A DNA stretch of 64,000 bases from Syntrophaceae bacterium. Its GTDB lineage: Bacteria; Desulfobacterota; Syntrophia; Syntrophales; Smithellaceae. The DNA is taken from positions 1-64,000 of the forward strand of contig JAFGLS010000083.1 in NCBI GenBank assembly GCA_016927935.1, given 5' to 3'. Positions 16,785-25,421 of the stretch are shown in pieces (within the stretch, counting starts at the first letter, position 1; each line of letters opens with the position of its first letter). The notes under the pieces are model-generated. The model searched no databases. It was not told where the DNA came from and saw only the letters and a list, made by a program, of their open reading frames with translations. The position numbers were made by a program, and so were the translations under genes.

Positions 16785-17495
16785 ATGAAAACATATTTTC
16801 TGTTTGTAAGATATCCTTCCCTTCAGTTGTGGCTGGTGCGCGCTTGCAAAGACTTAGCGCCGCTTGTGCAATCTGCCTTAAATCCTTCGCTTTTCGAGGA
16901 GAAACCACTTTTCACGACCCCTTTCGCTCAACTTTTCTTCGCCTCTGGCAAGGAATCAAACAGTTTTGACCTCCTGATAAAACATATTCGGGTGCAAAGA
17001 GCCGCCGATTACGTGCGTCGTGTGGTGTTTTGCCAGGGCAAACGTGAATTCTTAAGTTCCTATAAAATGATGGAATTGGGATTGAAGTGTCCTGAACCTG
17101 TCGGATACGCCATCAATCTGAATCCCTTCAGCCGCCTTGATTCGTTATTCATTTGCGGATTTTTACCTGACGCAGTCCACTTTTCCGAATACGTAAGCAA
17201 ATTGAATGAACCAGACAGATTAATTTACCTGAAGATGGTGGCTAGGGACATTTCTTTAATGTTTTCCAACAATGTTCTTCATAAGGATCTTCATTTAAAA
17301 AATATTCTGATATGTACGTCTGATCCATCTCACCTATACTGGATAGACAACGATTTGAGAAGCATAACTGAGCGTAAATTGTTGAAATATAAAGAAGCTA
17401 TTATTCCCCGATTAATGAGAAACGTTCCCTTTTGCTCGGATAAAGAAAAAAAATTCTTCATCGAGGAGCTTTTTTCACTGTTAAGTACAAAATGA
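16785..17495 (+). CDS. Lipopolysaccharide-kinase-like protein (WaaP/Kdo kinase family)
   Basis: 236 aa protein-kinase-like fold. LHKDLHLKNIL (165-175) is the catalytic loop with the HxD pattern and Asn, and YWIDNDLRS (185-193) takes the place of the DFG metal-binding segment. Lys66 in LLIKHIR may be the ATP lysine. This combination is typical of the WaaP/KdkA lipopolysaccharide core kinases. Probably phosphorylates heptose or Kdo of the LPS core, in keeping with the heptose genes further on. No convincing ribosome site upstream, so the start is uncertain. Converges on the START-domain gene. Confidence 0.7.
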   Translation: MKTYFLFVRYPSLQLWLVRACKDLAPLVQSALNPSLFEEKPLFTTPFAQLFFASGKESNSFDLLIKHIRVQRAADYVRRVVFCQGKREFLSSYKMMELGLKCPEPVGYAINLNPFSRLDSLFICGFLPDAVHFSEYVSKLNEPDRLIYLKMVARDISLMFSNNVLHKDLHLKNILICTSDPSHLYWIDNDLRSITERKLLKYKEAIIPRLMRNVPFCSDKEKKFFIEELFSLLSTK

Positions 17496-17537
17496 CGGAA
17501 AGACGTTAAAGGTTAATTAAAAGATAGTCATATATAA

Positions 17538-18227
17538 TTATTTGATATGCGGTGTTGTCGTGATAACCGCTTTAACATTCTTGTACTTACCTTTCTTTAC
17601 CATCTTTTTGAGACCGGCTATGGTCTTAATGCCATAATCTTTGCTCAACATTTTGACCAGCCAGGAAGGTAATTCACCGCCCGGATCAGCAAGAACCTGA
17701 TAAATAACTTTTGTCTTATTTGCTCCTTTGGGTACCAAAGTACAATCTATTATTGAAAGCGGCATCCGAACTATATCCTCACTCTGCTTATATATCGTTT
17801 TTATTCCTTCCGCATGACAATAAACAATTCCTTTTACCTTATCTATCGTCCAAAGAGACTTGACCACAACATCCCGGTCACTTACGGGAAATGGCAAATC
17901 GGTTAAACTGTAGAAATAAATAATATCCTCCCCACTTTTCATTTTCGGTGTATTAATAAGGAAAGCTTTTTCACACAAATACATATATTCCGGCATTAGG
18001 GAAATATCACGAATAATAGCCTCGATAACCGCGACCGGGGCATCAACAATACCAACGGCTTTTATTTCGTCAACATTGCTTCTGGTTGTTGGACGGGTAT
18101 ATCCTACAATGCCATCCGATTCTCCAATTTTTTTCCAGTCTGTATCTGCAGACCACGCCAAAGAGAAACTCATCACAACGATAAAAACCATTAATGTGTT
18201 TATCCTGAAAAATTCTAATTTTTTCAC
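17538..18227 (-). CDS. Exported START-domain lipid-binding protein
   Basis: 229 aa. Signal peptide at 1-27 (hydrophobic core then AWSA), so periplasmic. The mature protein shows START/SRPBCC features: DWKKIGESDGIVGYTRP at the start, VDAPVAVIEAIIRDI, the DLPFPVSDRDVV segment typical of bacterial START proteins, and a C-terminal amphipathic helix. It likely binds a hydrophobic ligand in a deep pocket. No operon partner: it converges with the kinase-like gene and is followed upstream by a gene-free AT-rich stretch. Confidence 0.75.
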   Translation of the reverse strand: MKKLEFFRINTLMVFIVVMSFSLAWSADTDWKKIGESDGIVGYTRPTTRSNVDEIKAVGIVDAPVAVIEAIIRDISLMPEYMYLCEKAFLINTPKMKSGEDIIYFYSLTDLPFPVSDRDVVVKSLWTIDKVKGIVYCHAEGIKTIYKQSEDIVRMPLSIIDCTLVPKGANKTKVIYQVLADPGGELPSWLVKMLSKDYGIKTIAGLKKMVKKGKYKNVKAVITTTPHIK

Positions 18228-18334
18228 TTTTTGCTCCTTTGAATTTCTTTAATGTGTAATTACATCACTTTTTTATATTTTGTAGAAATCTTACAATTCA
18301 GAATCTGTCATAGAAAAATTTCACTATTTGATTT

Positions 18335-18447
18335 TGCCTAATTTATAAACTTTTAATCTTTTTTTATCAAATAAAAAATTTGTCCGTAGTCAACCAGCTT
18401 TGACAAACCAAAAATAAATTTTGACCTTAAAAAATTTTCCAATATCA
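18335..18447 (-). pseudogene. B12 radical SAM C-terminal tail remnant
   Basis: On the minus strand one frame reads FLRSKFIFGLSKLVDYGQIF, then KKD and a stop at 18353-18355. This aligns without gaps to YLRPKIFFRLVKLIDYRQII near the end of the radical SAM protein at 44137. DNA similarity continues past the stop. Nothing of the catalytic domain is left. It is the only recognisable content of the gene-free 18228-18562. Confidence 0.65.
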
Positions 18448-18562
18448 TAGGTTAAATTGTAAATAATTAAAATAGAAATATCGGTAAATAATTTATTAAA
18501 AACCAAAAGAACAAGCAAAGAAATAAAAGCTAGTCAAATGCTTCATCTTAACTTAGATTCTT

Positions 18563-19414
18563 CTATTTTTGCATAACATAGCTAAAATATATTCGCTCTC
18601 CAGAAAGTAGACGTTTATAAATTGCATTTGTATTTTTCATTGCTCCAAATTCAGCCGCAAAAGGACGAAGAAAAAAAGGCACTATTTTATTTAAAACAAT
18701 TTTTTTTCTTTCTTCCTCCAGTTCAATACTTCTAATAACATTGGTACTAATATCCATCTCACGAATCACCTTTAAACCGGACTCCTTTATTTGAAAGCAA
18801 AGTCTATCATATTTACTTTTTTCCCGCATGTCCGCGAATAAAAAATGTCCGTTTGGTTTTAGGACTCGATAAACCTCTGATAAAAATTTATTCATTGATG
18901 GATAGGACATTGATGATTCTATGTTGATAACCACATCAAATGATTCCGAATCAAAAGCAAGCTTATCGGCTTTTCCCTGGAAAAAAGTAAGTCCGGAAAT
19001 GTTATGGTAACGTTTACAAAAATCAATAGCCTTTGGAGAAATATCAATTGCAGTCACCGATTTTGGTTTCAAATATCTGCTGATATATGATGCTCCACCT
19101 CCCCGACCACAGCCTATCTCCAGCACATCCAAATCTTGTATTTTAATCGTGCTTGTTAAATGATTATACAAACTAATACAGTTACATTCTTGTTTATCTT
19201 CAGGAAGCAACATTAGCTCTTCCATACCTATATCCGAATATCCACAGTTAAAAAATGTAATATCTACATCATTTAATAAGTAAGATGCCAGATCATAAAA
19301 AGATCTAGCAATTGCATGCTGCAAACCATGTGGCAACTTTCGTCTAATTTTATCAGTATCCAGCAGAAGGGGTGATAGAAAAGTAGCTGATTTTTTTAAT
19401 AAATTATTGATCAT
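18563..19414 (-). CDS. Class I SAM-dependent methyltransferase
   Basis: 283 aa. Motif I is VLEIGCGRGGGASY, followed by VTAIDISPKAIDFC (acidic ribose-binding Asp) and VVINIESSMSY; RVLKPNGHFLFADMR is the post-motif II region. Resembles small-molecule/lipid O- or C-methyltransferases such as those acting on phthiotriol-type lipids, but the substrate is not evident. Last gene of the long minus-strand glycan unit that runs from 28355 down to here. Confidence 0.8.
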   Translation of the reverse strand: MINNLLKKSATFLSPLLLDTDKIRRKLPHGLQHAIARSFYDLASYLLNDVDITFFNCGYSDIGMEELMLLPEDKQECNCISLYNHLTSTIKIQDLDVLEIGCGRGGGASYISRYLKPKSVTAIDISPKAIDFCKRYHNISGLTFFQGKADKLAFDSESFDVVINIESSMSYPSMNKFLSEVYRVLKPNGHFLFADMREKSKYDRLCFQIKESGLKVIREMDISTNVIRSIELEEERKKIVLNKIVPFFLRPFAAEFGAMKNTNAIYKRLLSGERIYFSYVMQK

Positions 19415-19526
19415 TTTACAAATTATACGTTTCTAAAATACCTATTTCAAAGATGATATTAATAGCATAACGGTATCTAAAAATCATTTAATATGTCTTT
19501 ATAACTCTATGGACATGTAGTTTAAT

Positions 19527-20270
19527 CTAGCCGGAAAGTTTTGGATAGTAAACAGATGAAATAGTTTGCTTCAATTCCGGAAAATTTTTTAGTACACTTG
19601 TAACAGCTTTGATAATTCGATGAGGAGGTAACCCTCTTGACAGACCTGTTCGTTCTCTATAAGCAACCTCCACATACCCTACCTTACAGCCACTGAAAAT
19701 TGTTCTCAATGTCAACTCCGATCCGATTAAAAACGTGTTAATCCATTCTTCACTGCAAAGCTTATTAATAAGTTCCCTGCTATAGATTCTGAATCCACTG
19801 TCGGCATCTTTCAGATAAACATTAAAATATTTTTTCAGAAAAAAATTATAGGCAAATGTCAGGAAACGGCGGTAAAGTTTGTCAGATCTTTTTAATCTTA
19901 AGCCAATGACCAGGTCGTATTTGTCACATATATTATATAACTTCCAAAAATCATCAAAATCAAATTTAGAACCTGTATCGCTAAAAAAAATGTGTGGATT
20001 TTTTGCAACTTTCATCGCGTCTTTCAAAGCTTTCGCGTATCCTTTTCTTTGGCTACTGGTTAGATGAATTATCCTCCTATCACGAACATATTTCAAAATT
20101 ATATCTTTTGTACCGTCGGTGCTGCCGTCTTCTGCAATAATCAGTTCCGAACCTGACAATGTAGATAAAATCTTATTATCAATTTCCAGAATTTCATTTT
20201 CTATAGTATCTGCTTCATTATAAGCAGTTATAATTACAGAAACAGGATCATTATTGGAAAGATTGGTCAT
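19527..20270 (-). CDS. Family 2 glycosyltransferase
   Basis: 247 aa GT-A fold enzyme. VSVIITAYNEADTIE is the nucleotide-binding first strand, IIAEDGSTDGT the conserved DGS region, and FFSDTGSKFD takes the DxD-like metal-binding place. The region after 150 (KDADSGFRIYSRE) is typical of DPM1/polyprenyl-phosphate glycosyltransferases. No membrane helices, so it is not of the GtrB type. Probably transfers a sugar in polysaccharide or lipid-linked glycan assembly. It stands between two methyltransferase genes in the minus unit. Confidence 0.85.
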   Translation of the reverse strand: MTNLSNNDPVSVIITAYNEADTIENEILEIDNKILSTLSGSELIIAEDGSTDGTKDIILKYVRDRRIIHLTSSQRKGYAKALKDAMKVAKNPHIFFSDTGSKFDFDDFWKLYNICDKYDLVIGLRLKRSDKLYRRFLTFAYNFFLKKYFNVYLKDADSGFRIYSRELINKLCSEEWINTFLIGSELTLRTIFSGCKVGYVEVAYRERTGLSRGLPPHRIIKAVTSVLKNFPELKQTISSVYYPKLSG

Positions 20271-20307
20271 TTTTTTACCTTCATTTTTAATGCCAATTCG
20301 ACATAGA

Positions 20308-20874
20308 TTATTTGATTGCTTTTATGTAAAGATGTGCGTCAGCCGGATTTTTAAAACGGTTTCTGGAAATCCCGCGCAAAAGAAACATTCGGGTATCTTC
20401 ATAGAAAATTTCGCTAAATCCAATATCTCTGAGATGTTTGTACAAATCATCCTTTAACCAGGCACACTTATGTTCATCTCCTGACCATCTCTGCCATCCC
20501 CAAAAAGTCGCATAGACGTGTTCTTTGGAAAACGGACTTTTCTCCGGCATGTCGTGAGTAATGTAATACAGGTATTCACACCAAATTTTTATGTCGGGAA
20601 TATCAAAAAGGAACTGTCCCCCTGGTGCAAGCATTCTATAAATATGTTTCACTGCCCTGGTAAAATCGGCAAAGCGCAAATGTTCCATCAACGCCAGGGC
20701 AATTACTTCGGAAAGCGAATTTTCTTTCAGAGCTATCTCCCATATCTGACAGTTAAAATCCAATTCCACGCCAGACTGATTGGTTATATCCTGATGTAAA
20801 TATCCCGGCGTTGGTCTTTGACCACAACCCAATTCAAGCTTTTTGTTGTTTGTAACTGAAGATTTTTTGTTCAT
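20308..20874 (-). CDS. SAM-dependent methyltransferase (type 11)
   Basis: 188 aa. LELGCGQRPTPGYLHQD combines motif I and the second strand, as in predicted SAM methyltransferases of polysaccharide loci. ALMEHLRFADFTRAVKHIYR and MLAPGGQFLFDIPD are the later conserved segments. It lacks an obvious substrate domain. Gene order (heptose isomerase, this gene, glycosyltransferase) suggests sugar methylation; inference only. Confidence 0.75.
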   Translation of the reverse strand: MNKKSSVTNNKKLELGCGQRPTPGYLHQDITNQSGVELDFNCQIWEIALKENSLSEVIALALMEHLRFADFTRAVKHIYRMLAPGGQFLFDIPDIKIWCEYLYYITHDMPEKSPFSKEHVYATFWGWQRWSGDEHKCAWLKDDLYKHLRDIGFSEIFYEDTRMFLLRGISRNRFKNPADAHLYIKAIK

Positions 20875-20917
20875 CTTACAATTTTTACCGTTGAAAATTG
20901 TTTGTTTTAAAGATGGT

Positions 20918-21505
20918 TTATTTTCTTGGTTTTAATAATTGTGTGCTTAGTATTTTCATTAAAATGTGGCTTATAATCGAATGAATATCTTCCGCTATTT
21001 TCATATCGTTAGTTTTTATATGGATAGGATATTTCACTATTTTTTTTAATTTACCACCATCAAAACCGCAAAATCCTACTGTCACAGCACCTTGTTTGTT
21101 GGCATACTGAATTGCCTTAATAATGTTTCTGGAATTTCCACTGGCTGAAATTCCAATGACCACGTCTCCGGGCTGCAGAAAGTTTTTCAATTGTTCTTCA
21201 AAAATTACGTTGTAACCCATATCATTGGCTATCGCTGACATGGAAGAAACATTGTCGTTTAAACACACTACCTTAAATTTTTTAACGAGATTTGCCGATA
21301 CTCCTCTATTGAAATCGCAAACTATATGAGATGCCGTCGTTCCGCTGCCGCCATTTCCCATAGTAAAGATGGTTCTTTCATTATCGTAAGCAGACTTAAG
21401 GATATTAACTATTTGATTTATTTGCTTTATATTTAAAGCGCTCATTCTTTTTTCTAAAAGTCTTAAATACTTTTTAATATCTGATTTACAATCAAAGCTA
21501 TCCAT
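20918..21505 (-). CDS. gmhA: Phosphoheptose isomerase (sedoheptulose 7-phosphate isomerase)
   Basis: 195 aa SIS-domain protein converting sedoheptulose 7-phosphate to D-glycero-D-manno-heptose 7-phosphate, first step of the heptose nucleotide pathway. GNGGSGTTASH (50-60) and GISASGNSRN are the phosphosugar-binding loops; a DFNRG segment follows the first loop, as in GmhA. Length is normal. It lies 106 nt downstream of the nucleotidyltransferase-phosphatase fusion, so three of the pathway's steps are encoded side by side. Confidence 0.85.
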   Translation of the reverse strand: MDSFDCKSDIKKYLRLLEKRMSALNIKQINQIVNILKSAYDNERTIFTMGNGGSGTTASHIVCDFNRGVSANLVKKFKVVCLNDNVSSMSAIANDMGYNVIFEEQLKNFLQPGDVVIGISASGNSRNIIKAIQYANKQGAVTVGFCGFDGGKLKKIVKYPIHIKTNDMKIAEDIHSIISHILMKILSTQLLKPRK

Positions 21506-21611
21506 TTATTTTATCTCCCAATTTATATATTATGAATCTTCCGGTAAAACTATTTATAAAATTAGCTTTTGCTCCTATCATATAGTTTATCCACAAACAG
21601 TAAATATATGT

Positions 21612-22958
21612 TCAGCGTATTTTATCCTGAATAATAATCGGACTCAACTTCTCATAATCATCAATAATAAAAGCCACGGCTTCTTTCAGATTCTCAAAAA
21701 CAAAATCCGGCTGGCAATCAAATTTTTTATCTTTTCCGGCATGACCAGTTTTTACAAGTATCGTTTTTACTTGGGCATTAATACCGGTCATTATATCAAC
21801 GGTGGCATCGCCAATTATGAAAGATTTTTTTTTATCAATATTAAAATCTTTTTCTGCTTGAGCTATCATTCCTGTTTTAGGTTTCCTGCATCCGCACTCT
21901 ATTTTGTATTCCCTGTTCTCCCCTTCAAATCCCCGATCTGGATGATGCGGACAGTAATAGATTCCATCCAGAAAAGCATTTTTTTCAGCTAATAACACAT
22001 CCAATTTATTATGTATTTCAACAACATCTTTTTCCGAACAAAGTCCTCTGGCTACCGCAGACTGATTAGTTACAACTATAGCCAAATAATCGGATTCATT
22101 TATTTTTTTCACAGCCTCTGCCGAATCTTCTATCATTTTCAACTGCTCAGCCTTGTGAAGATAATTAACTTCTTCATTAATAACTCCGTCTCTATCCAAA
22201 AATATGGCTTTTTGTTTATTGATGAGATTTCGGCGAAAAACTTTGCCCACAAGAATATCTCTCTCGACTTCTTTAAATCTTTCCGGCGATCCCACATCCT
22301 TTACATACTCCGACGACTTATAAGCATATAACTCCTGTCCCTTACCAACTAAAGCCGGGAAAATGTCTCTACCAAAATCCAGTTTTTGGCCGCTTTCTAT
22401 TAAACGAGTGCTTTCATGTTTAAGAATATATAATCCTGCGTTGACTAAATTTTGATATACTTGACCTGTAAAGTGTGGTTTGGAAACAAATTCAAGAATC
22501 TTGTTTGCAGTATCAATTTTCAGCAAATCACTATCGTAAGGATGATCGTTGGGATGAACAAGTAATGTTCCCAAACCGCCGTGAAGGTTGTGAAAATCTA
22601 TGAACCTCTTTAAGTCAATATCGAAAATGATGTCTCCGTATAAAACCAAAATGTCTTTTGCGCTACTAAATAAAGGCTCGGCAAATTTAAAGGCGCCTGC
22701 CGTACCCAGTGGCTGTGGTTCCTCTGAGTATTTTATTGCCAAACCGAATTTTTCACCATTACCAAAATATTTTTTGATTGCCTCGGCACCGTAACCGACG
22801 CTCACAATTACTTCCTTCACATTATTTTTTGCGAGAAACTCCATCTGATATTGAAGGATGGGTTTCCCGGCAATTTTAACCATTGGCTTAGGCGTATTAT
22901 CTGGAGTAATTTCCTTAAGTCTGATACCTTTCCCGCCTGCCAGAATAAACGCTATCAT
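21612..22958 (-). CDS. Fusion: heptose-1-phosphate nucleotidyltransferase + heptose bisphosphatase
   Basis: 448 aa, two domains. Residues 1-235: sugar-nucleotidyltransferase with LAGGKGIRL (6-14), PKPMVKIAGKPIL and YGDI (Asp109), like HddC. Residues 250-435: HAD-family phosphatase like GmhB, with FLDRDGVI (Asp255, Asp257), VTNQSAVARG, the zinc-loop style CPHHPD and CGCRKPKTGM, and GDATVDI. Together with GmhA this would carry heptose 7-phosphate chemistry through to an NDP-heptose; the kinase (HddA/HldE) is not in the window. The start overlaps the stop of the upstream epimerase gene by ATGA. Confidence 0.88.
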   Translation of the reverse strand: MIAFILAGGKGIRLKEITPDNTPKPMVKIAGKPILQYQMEFLAKNNVKEVIVSVGYGAEAIKKYFGNGEKFGLAIKYSEEPQPLGTAGAFKFAEPLFSSAKDILVLYGDIIFDIDLKRFIDFHNLHGGLGTLLVHPNDHPYDSDLLKIDTANKILEFVSKPHFTGQVYQNLVNAGLYILKHESTRLIESGQKLDFGRDIFPALVGKGQELYAYKSSEYVKDVGSPERFKEVERDILVGKVFRRNLINKQKAIFLDRDGVINEEVNYLHKAEQLKMIEDSAEAVKKINESDYLAIVVTNQSAVARGLCSEKDVVEIHNKLDVLLAEKNAFLDGIYYCPHHPDRGFEGENREYKIECGCRKPKTGMIAQAEKDFNIDKKKSFIIGDATVDIMTGINAQVKTILVKTGHAGKDKKFDCQPDFVFENLKEAVAFIIDDYEKLSPIIIQDKIR

Positions 22959-23893
22959 TTATTCAAGATACTCCTTACGGCTAATTTAATAGCCTCCGTG
23001 GATGAATATTTGGCTTCCCATCCCAAAGAATTAATTTTTTTTAAATCATATTGATAGAATGGGACATCTCCTCTCCAACCTGTTGTTCCGCCTGTATATT
23101 TAAATTTGACATTTTTAAATTTCATTTCTTTACAAACTATTTTTGCTATTTCAGTCACAGTTGTTTCATCTTTAACTCCCACATTGTAATAATTCAGTCT
23201 CTCTTTAGCGGACTGATATATAAACAAAATGGCTTCCACCAAGTCTTTTACATACATGTAAGGTTTTTTTTGATTGCCGTCACCCAATATTTCCAGTTGC
23301 TTTGGGTTGTTTTTCAGCTTTTTAATAAAATCATGTATCACTCCATGTGTAATCCTCTCTCCTACGACATTTGGAAATCTTATAATCCATGACCGGATAT
23401 TGTTCATGAATGAATAAGCGGAAATAAAAGACTCTGCCGCAAGCTTACCCGCACCGTAATAAGATATCGGACAAAGAGTACAGGATTTTTCCGACAGGTC
23501 TTCATCTGAATCGCCGTAAACAGCCGAAGAAGATGCAAATACAAACTTATCAACATGGAACAATCTACAACATTCTAAAACGTTATAAGTTGTCATAAAG
23601 GTATTATTCAAATCAATTTCCGGATTGCTTTCGCTCTCGGCTATATCCGAATTTGCCGCCAAATGGAAAACAACATCAAATCTATTTTTCTGAAAAATGT
23701 CTTTTAATTTATCAATGTGCAGCAAATCTTCTTTTATAAACTTAAACCTTTTGTGACAAGCCAAATGCCTTATATTTTTTTTTGTTCCGAGAGAAAGATT
23801 ATCAACAGCAACTACATCATAATTTTCCGACACCAATAAATCAGCCAGATGACTTCCTATAAAACCGGCTCCGCCGGTAATTAATGTTTTCAT
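22955..23893 (-). CDS. NAD-dependent nucleotide-sugar epimerase/dehydratase
   Basis: 312 aa from the ATG at 23893 (a GTG two codons upstream is possible). Extended SDR: TGGAGFIGSHL NAD motif at the N-terminus, SSSAVYGD with the catalytic Ser, and YYGAGK giving the YxxxK pair. GalE/UDP-glucose-4-epimerase-like overall, with DLVEAILFI and YNVG near the end. Likely supplies a nucleotide sugar for the glycan; possibly UDP-Gal for the UGM. Translationally coupled to the heptose fusion gene. Confidence 0.87.
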   Translation of the reverse strand: MKTLITGGAGFIGSHLADLLVSENYDVVAVDNLSLGTKKNIRHLACHKRFKFIKEDLLHIDKLKDIFQKNRFDVVFHLAANSDIAESESNPEIDLNNTFMTTYNVLECCRLFHVDKFVFASSSAVYGDSDEDLSEKSCTLCPISYYGAGKLAAESFISAYSFMNNIRSWIIRFPNVVGERITHGVIHDFIKKLKNNPKQLEILGDGNQKKPYMYVKDLVEAILFIYQSAKERLNYYNVGVKDETTVTEIAKIVCKEMKFKNVKFKYTGGTTGWRGDVPFYQYDLKKINSLGWEAKYSSTEAIKLAVRSILNK

Positions 23894-23980
23894 AATCACG
23901 TTTTCTTAAAATTATTCTCTGTTTTTTAAATTCCAGAAAGACCAATCCTGGAATACTGCTGTCACTGCTCACGACATATC

Positions 23981-25303
23981 TTATATATTCTCTACTATTT
24001 CTTCACTCAAGTTTTTCGCATGCCGGATAACAGCATCCATATTTAAATATTCAAATTCGCCAAATCTACCGCAGAGCTTTATACCCTGATTGGCAAAATA
24101 ATTCCGGACAATATTTACATTTTTCTTATGATTCAAGTCGTAAATCACATAAGCATATTCAAACCTTTTTGTTTCTATAAAGTTAATTTGTTCACGATCA
24201 TTAATAAATTTGGTATTTTCCAATCCTTCAATTATTTTTTCTTCCAAATCTTTACTGCTCATCCTATCAATCAAGTCATCTTTTAAGTAAGTTATTTCAA
24301 CCATCAAGGTAGTTGAGCCATCTTTCATGCCGTAGCTTTTTCCCAAAAAATTGAGTTTCGATAACCGGTGAAAAATGATGTCCTTATCCGGAACCATTAC
24401 AGCAAAATTATCTCCAATGTTATCTTTTTTTACATTAACAATTGTAATAATCAAAGAAATGTATTTCAAATCATTAACTGAATCAAAATTTTTTTTTGGA
24501 ATATTTGATTTATAAATCTTAATTAATGATTGCAAAGGTATCGTTGAGATTATCAAATCATATTCTTTTAACACACCTTTATCTGTTTTTGTTTTCCACT
24601 TATTGTTGACAGACTGCAACTTAACAACTTCACTACCAGTAATAATTCTGACCTTTTTATTAAATCGGTTCACAAAAGATTTTATTAACGAGTTAATGCC
24701 ACCTTTTTTAGGATAATAAAAATATAACTGATGAAGATAGCCTTCGATGGATGTTCCCGCGGCGCTTTTCAAAATGTCTTCTTTCAACGGCTGTGGGATT
24801 CTGCCAATCATTTGCGTATCCATGAAAGCGGGATCAAATTTCCATATCTTCTCATTATAAGGTTTTAGGTAAATATCGGTCATACCTTTCCCGAACATTT
24901 TCATAAAATACTGAAGCAAGTTTTTCGCTTCGTATCTCTCATAAGGATTGTTAAGAAAGGCGTTTAAGCAGTATTCTCTATCATCATTGGGTAGTGCCGA
25001 CAGTTCGTTTTCAAAAGGATATTTTATAAATCTGTTTTTATAATATATCTTGTTCGACCTTTTGAGTTTATTTTTGTTACTACCAAGAAAATTAATAATT
25101 AAGTCCAGTATTTCTTTGTCTTTCGAAAAAATTACATGCGGGCCAATGTCATGATACAGTCCATTCAAACTAAATGAGCGGCATAAGCCACCTAGTTCGT
25201 GTTCCTTCTCCAGTATCTCTATACTTTTTATTTTATCGTTTTTTTGCAGAAAATAAGCTATTGATACACCGCTTAATCCCCCACCCATAATTCCTATTTT
25301 CAT
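23981..25303 (-). CDS. UGM/protoporphyrinogen-oxidase-like flavoprotein
   Basis: 440 aa from the ATG at 25303; the open frame runs on to 25444, but that part overlaps the previous gene and has no domain. MGGGLSGVSIAYFL is the FAD dinucleotide fold and EKEHELGGLCRSF the second flavin segment. HDIGPHVIFS parallels the GPHIFH motif of UDP-galactopyranose mutase. The C-terminal GIKLCGRFGEFEYLNMDAV is the flavin-capping region of this superfamily. Members in glycan loci are often called amine oxidoreductase or UGM-like. It may be a second, divergent mutase or a redox enzyme on a nucleotide sugar or lipid. Confidence 0.75.
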   Translation of the reverse strand: MKIGIMGGGLSGVSIAYFLQKNDKIKSIEILEKEHELGGLCRSFSLNGLYHDIGPHVIFSKDKEILDLIINFLGSNKNKLKRSNKIYYKNRFIKYPFENELSALPNDDREYCLNAFLNNPYERYEAKNLLQYFMKMFGKGMTDIYLKPYNEKIWKFDPAFMDTQMIGRIPQPLKEDILKSAAGTSIEGYLHQLYFYYPKKGGINSLIKSFVNRFNKKVRIITGSEVVKLQSVNNKWKTKTDKGVLKEYDLIISTIPLQSLIKIYKSNIPKKNFDSVNDLKYISLIITIVNVKKDNIGDNFAVMVPDKDIIFHRLSKLNFLGKSYGMKDGSTTLMVEITYLKDDLIDRMSSKDLEEKIIEGLENTKFINDREQINFIETKRFEYAYVIYDLNHKKNVNIVRNYFANQGIKLCGRFGEFEYLNMDAVIRHAKNLSEEIVENI

Positions 25304-25421
25304 AATATTAATCCGTTTTTTTATACATTTATATAACCAACAATTACTTTTACCATCACAAACAAATTTATATTGTACCTTAATAATTACAATAACCGCA
25401 TATAGATTTAAAGAAGTGTTA

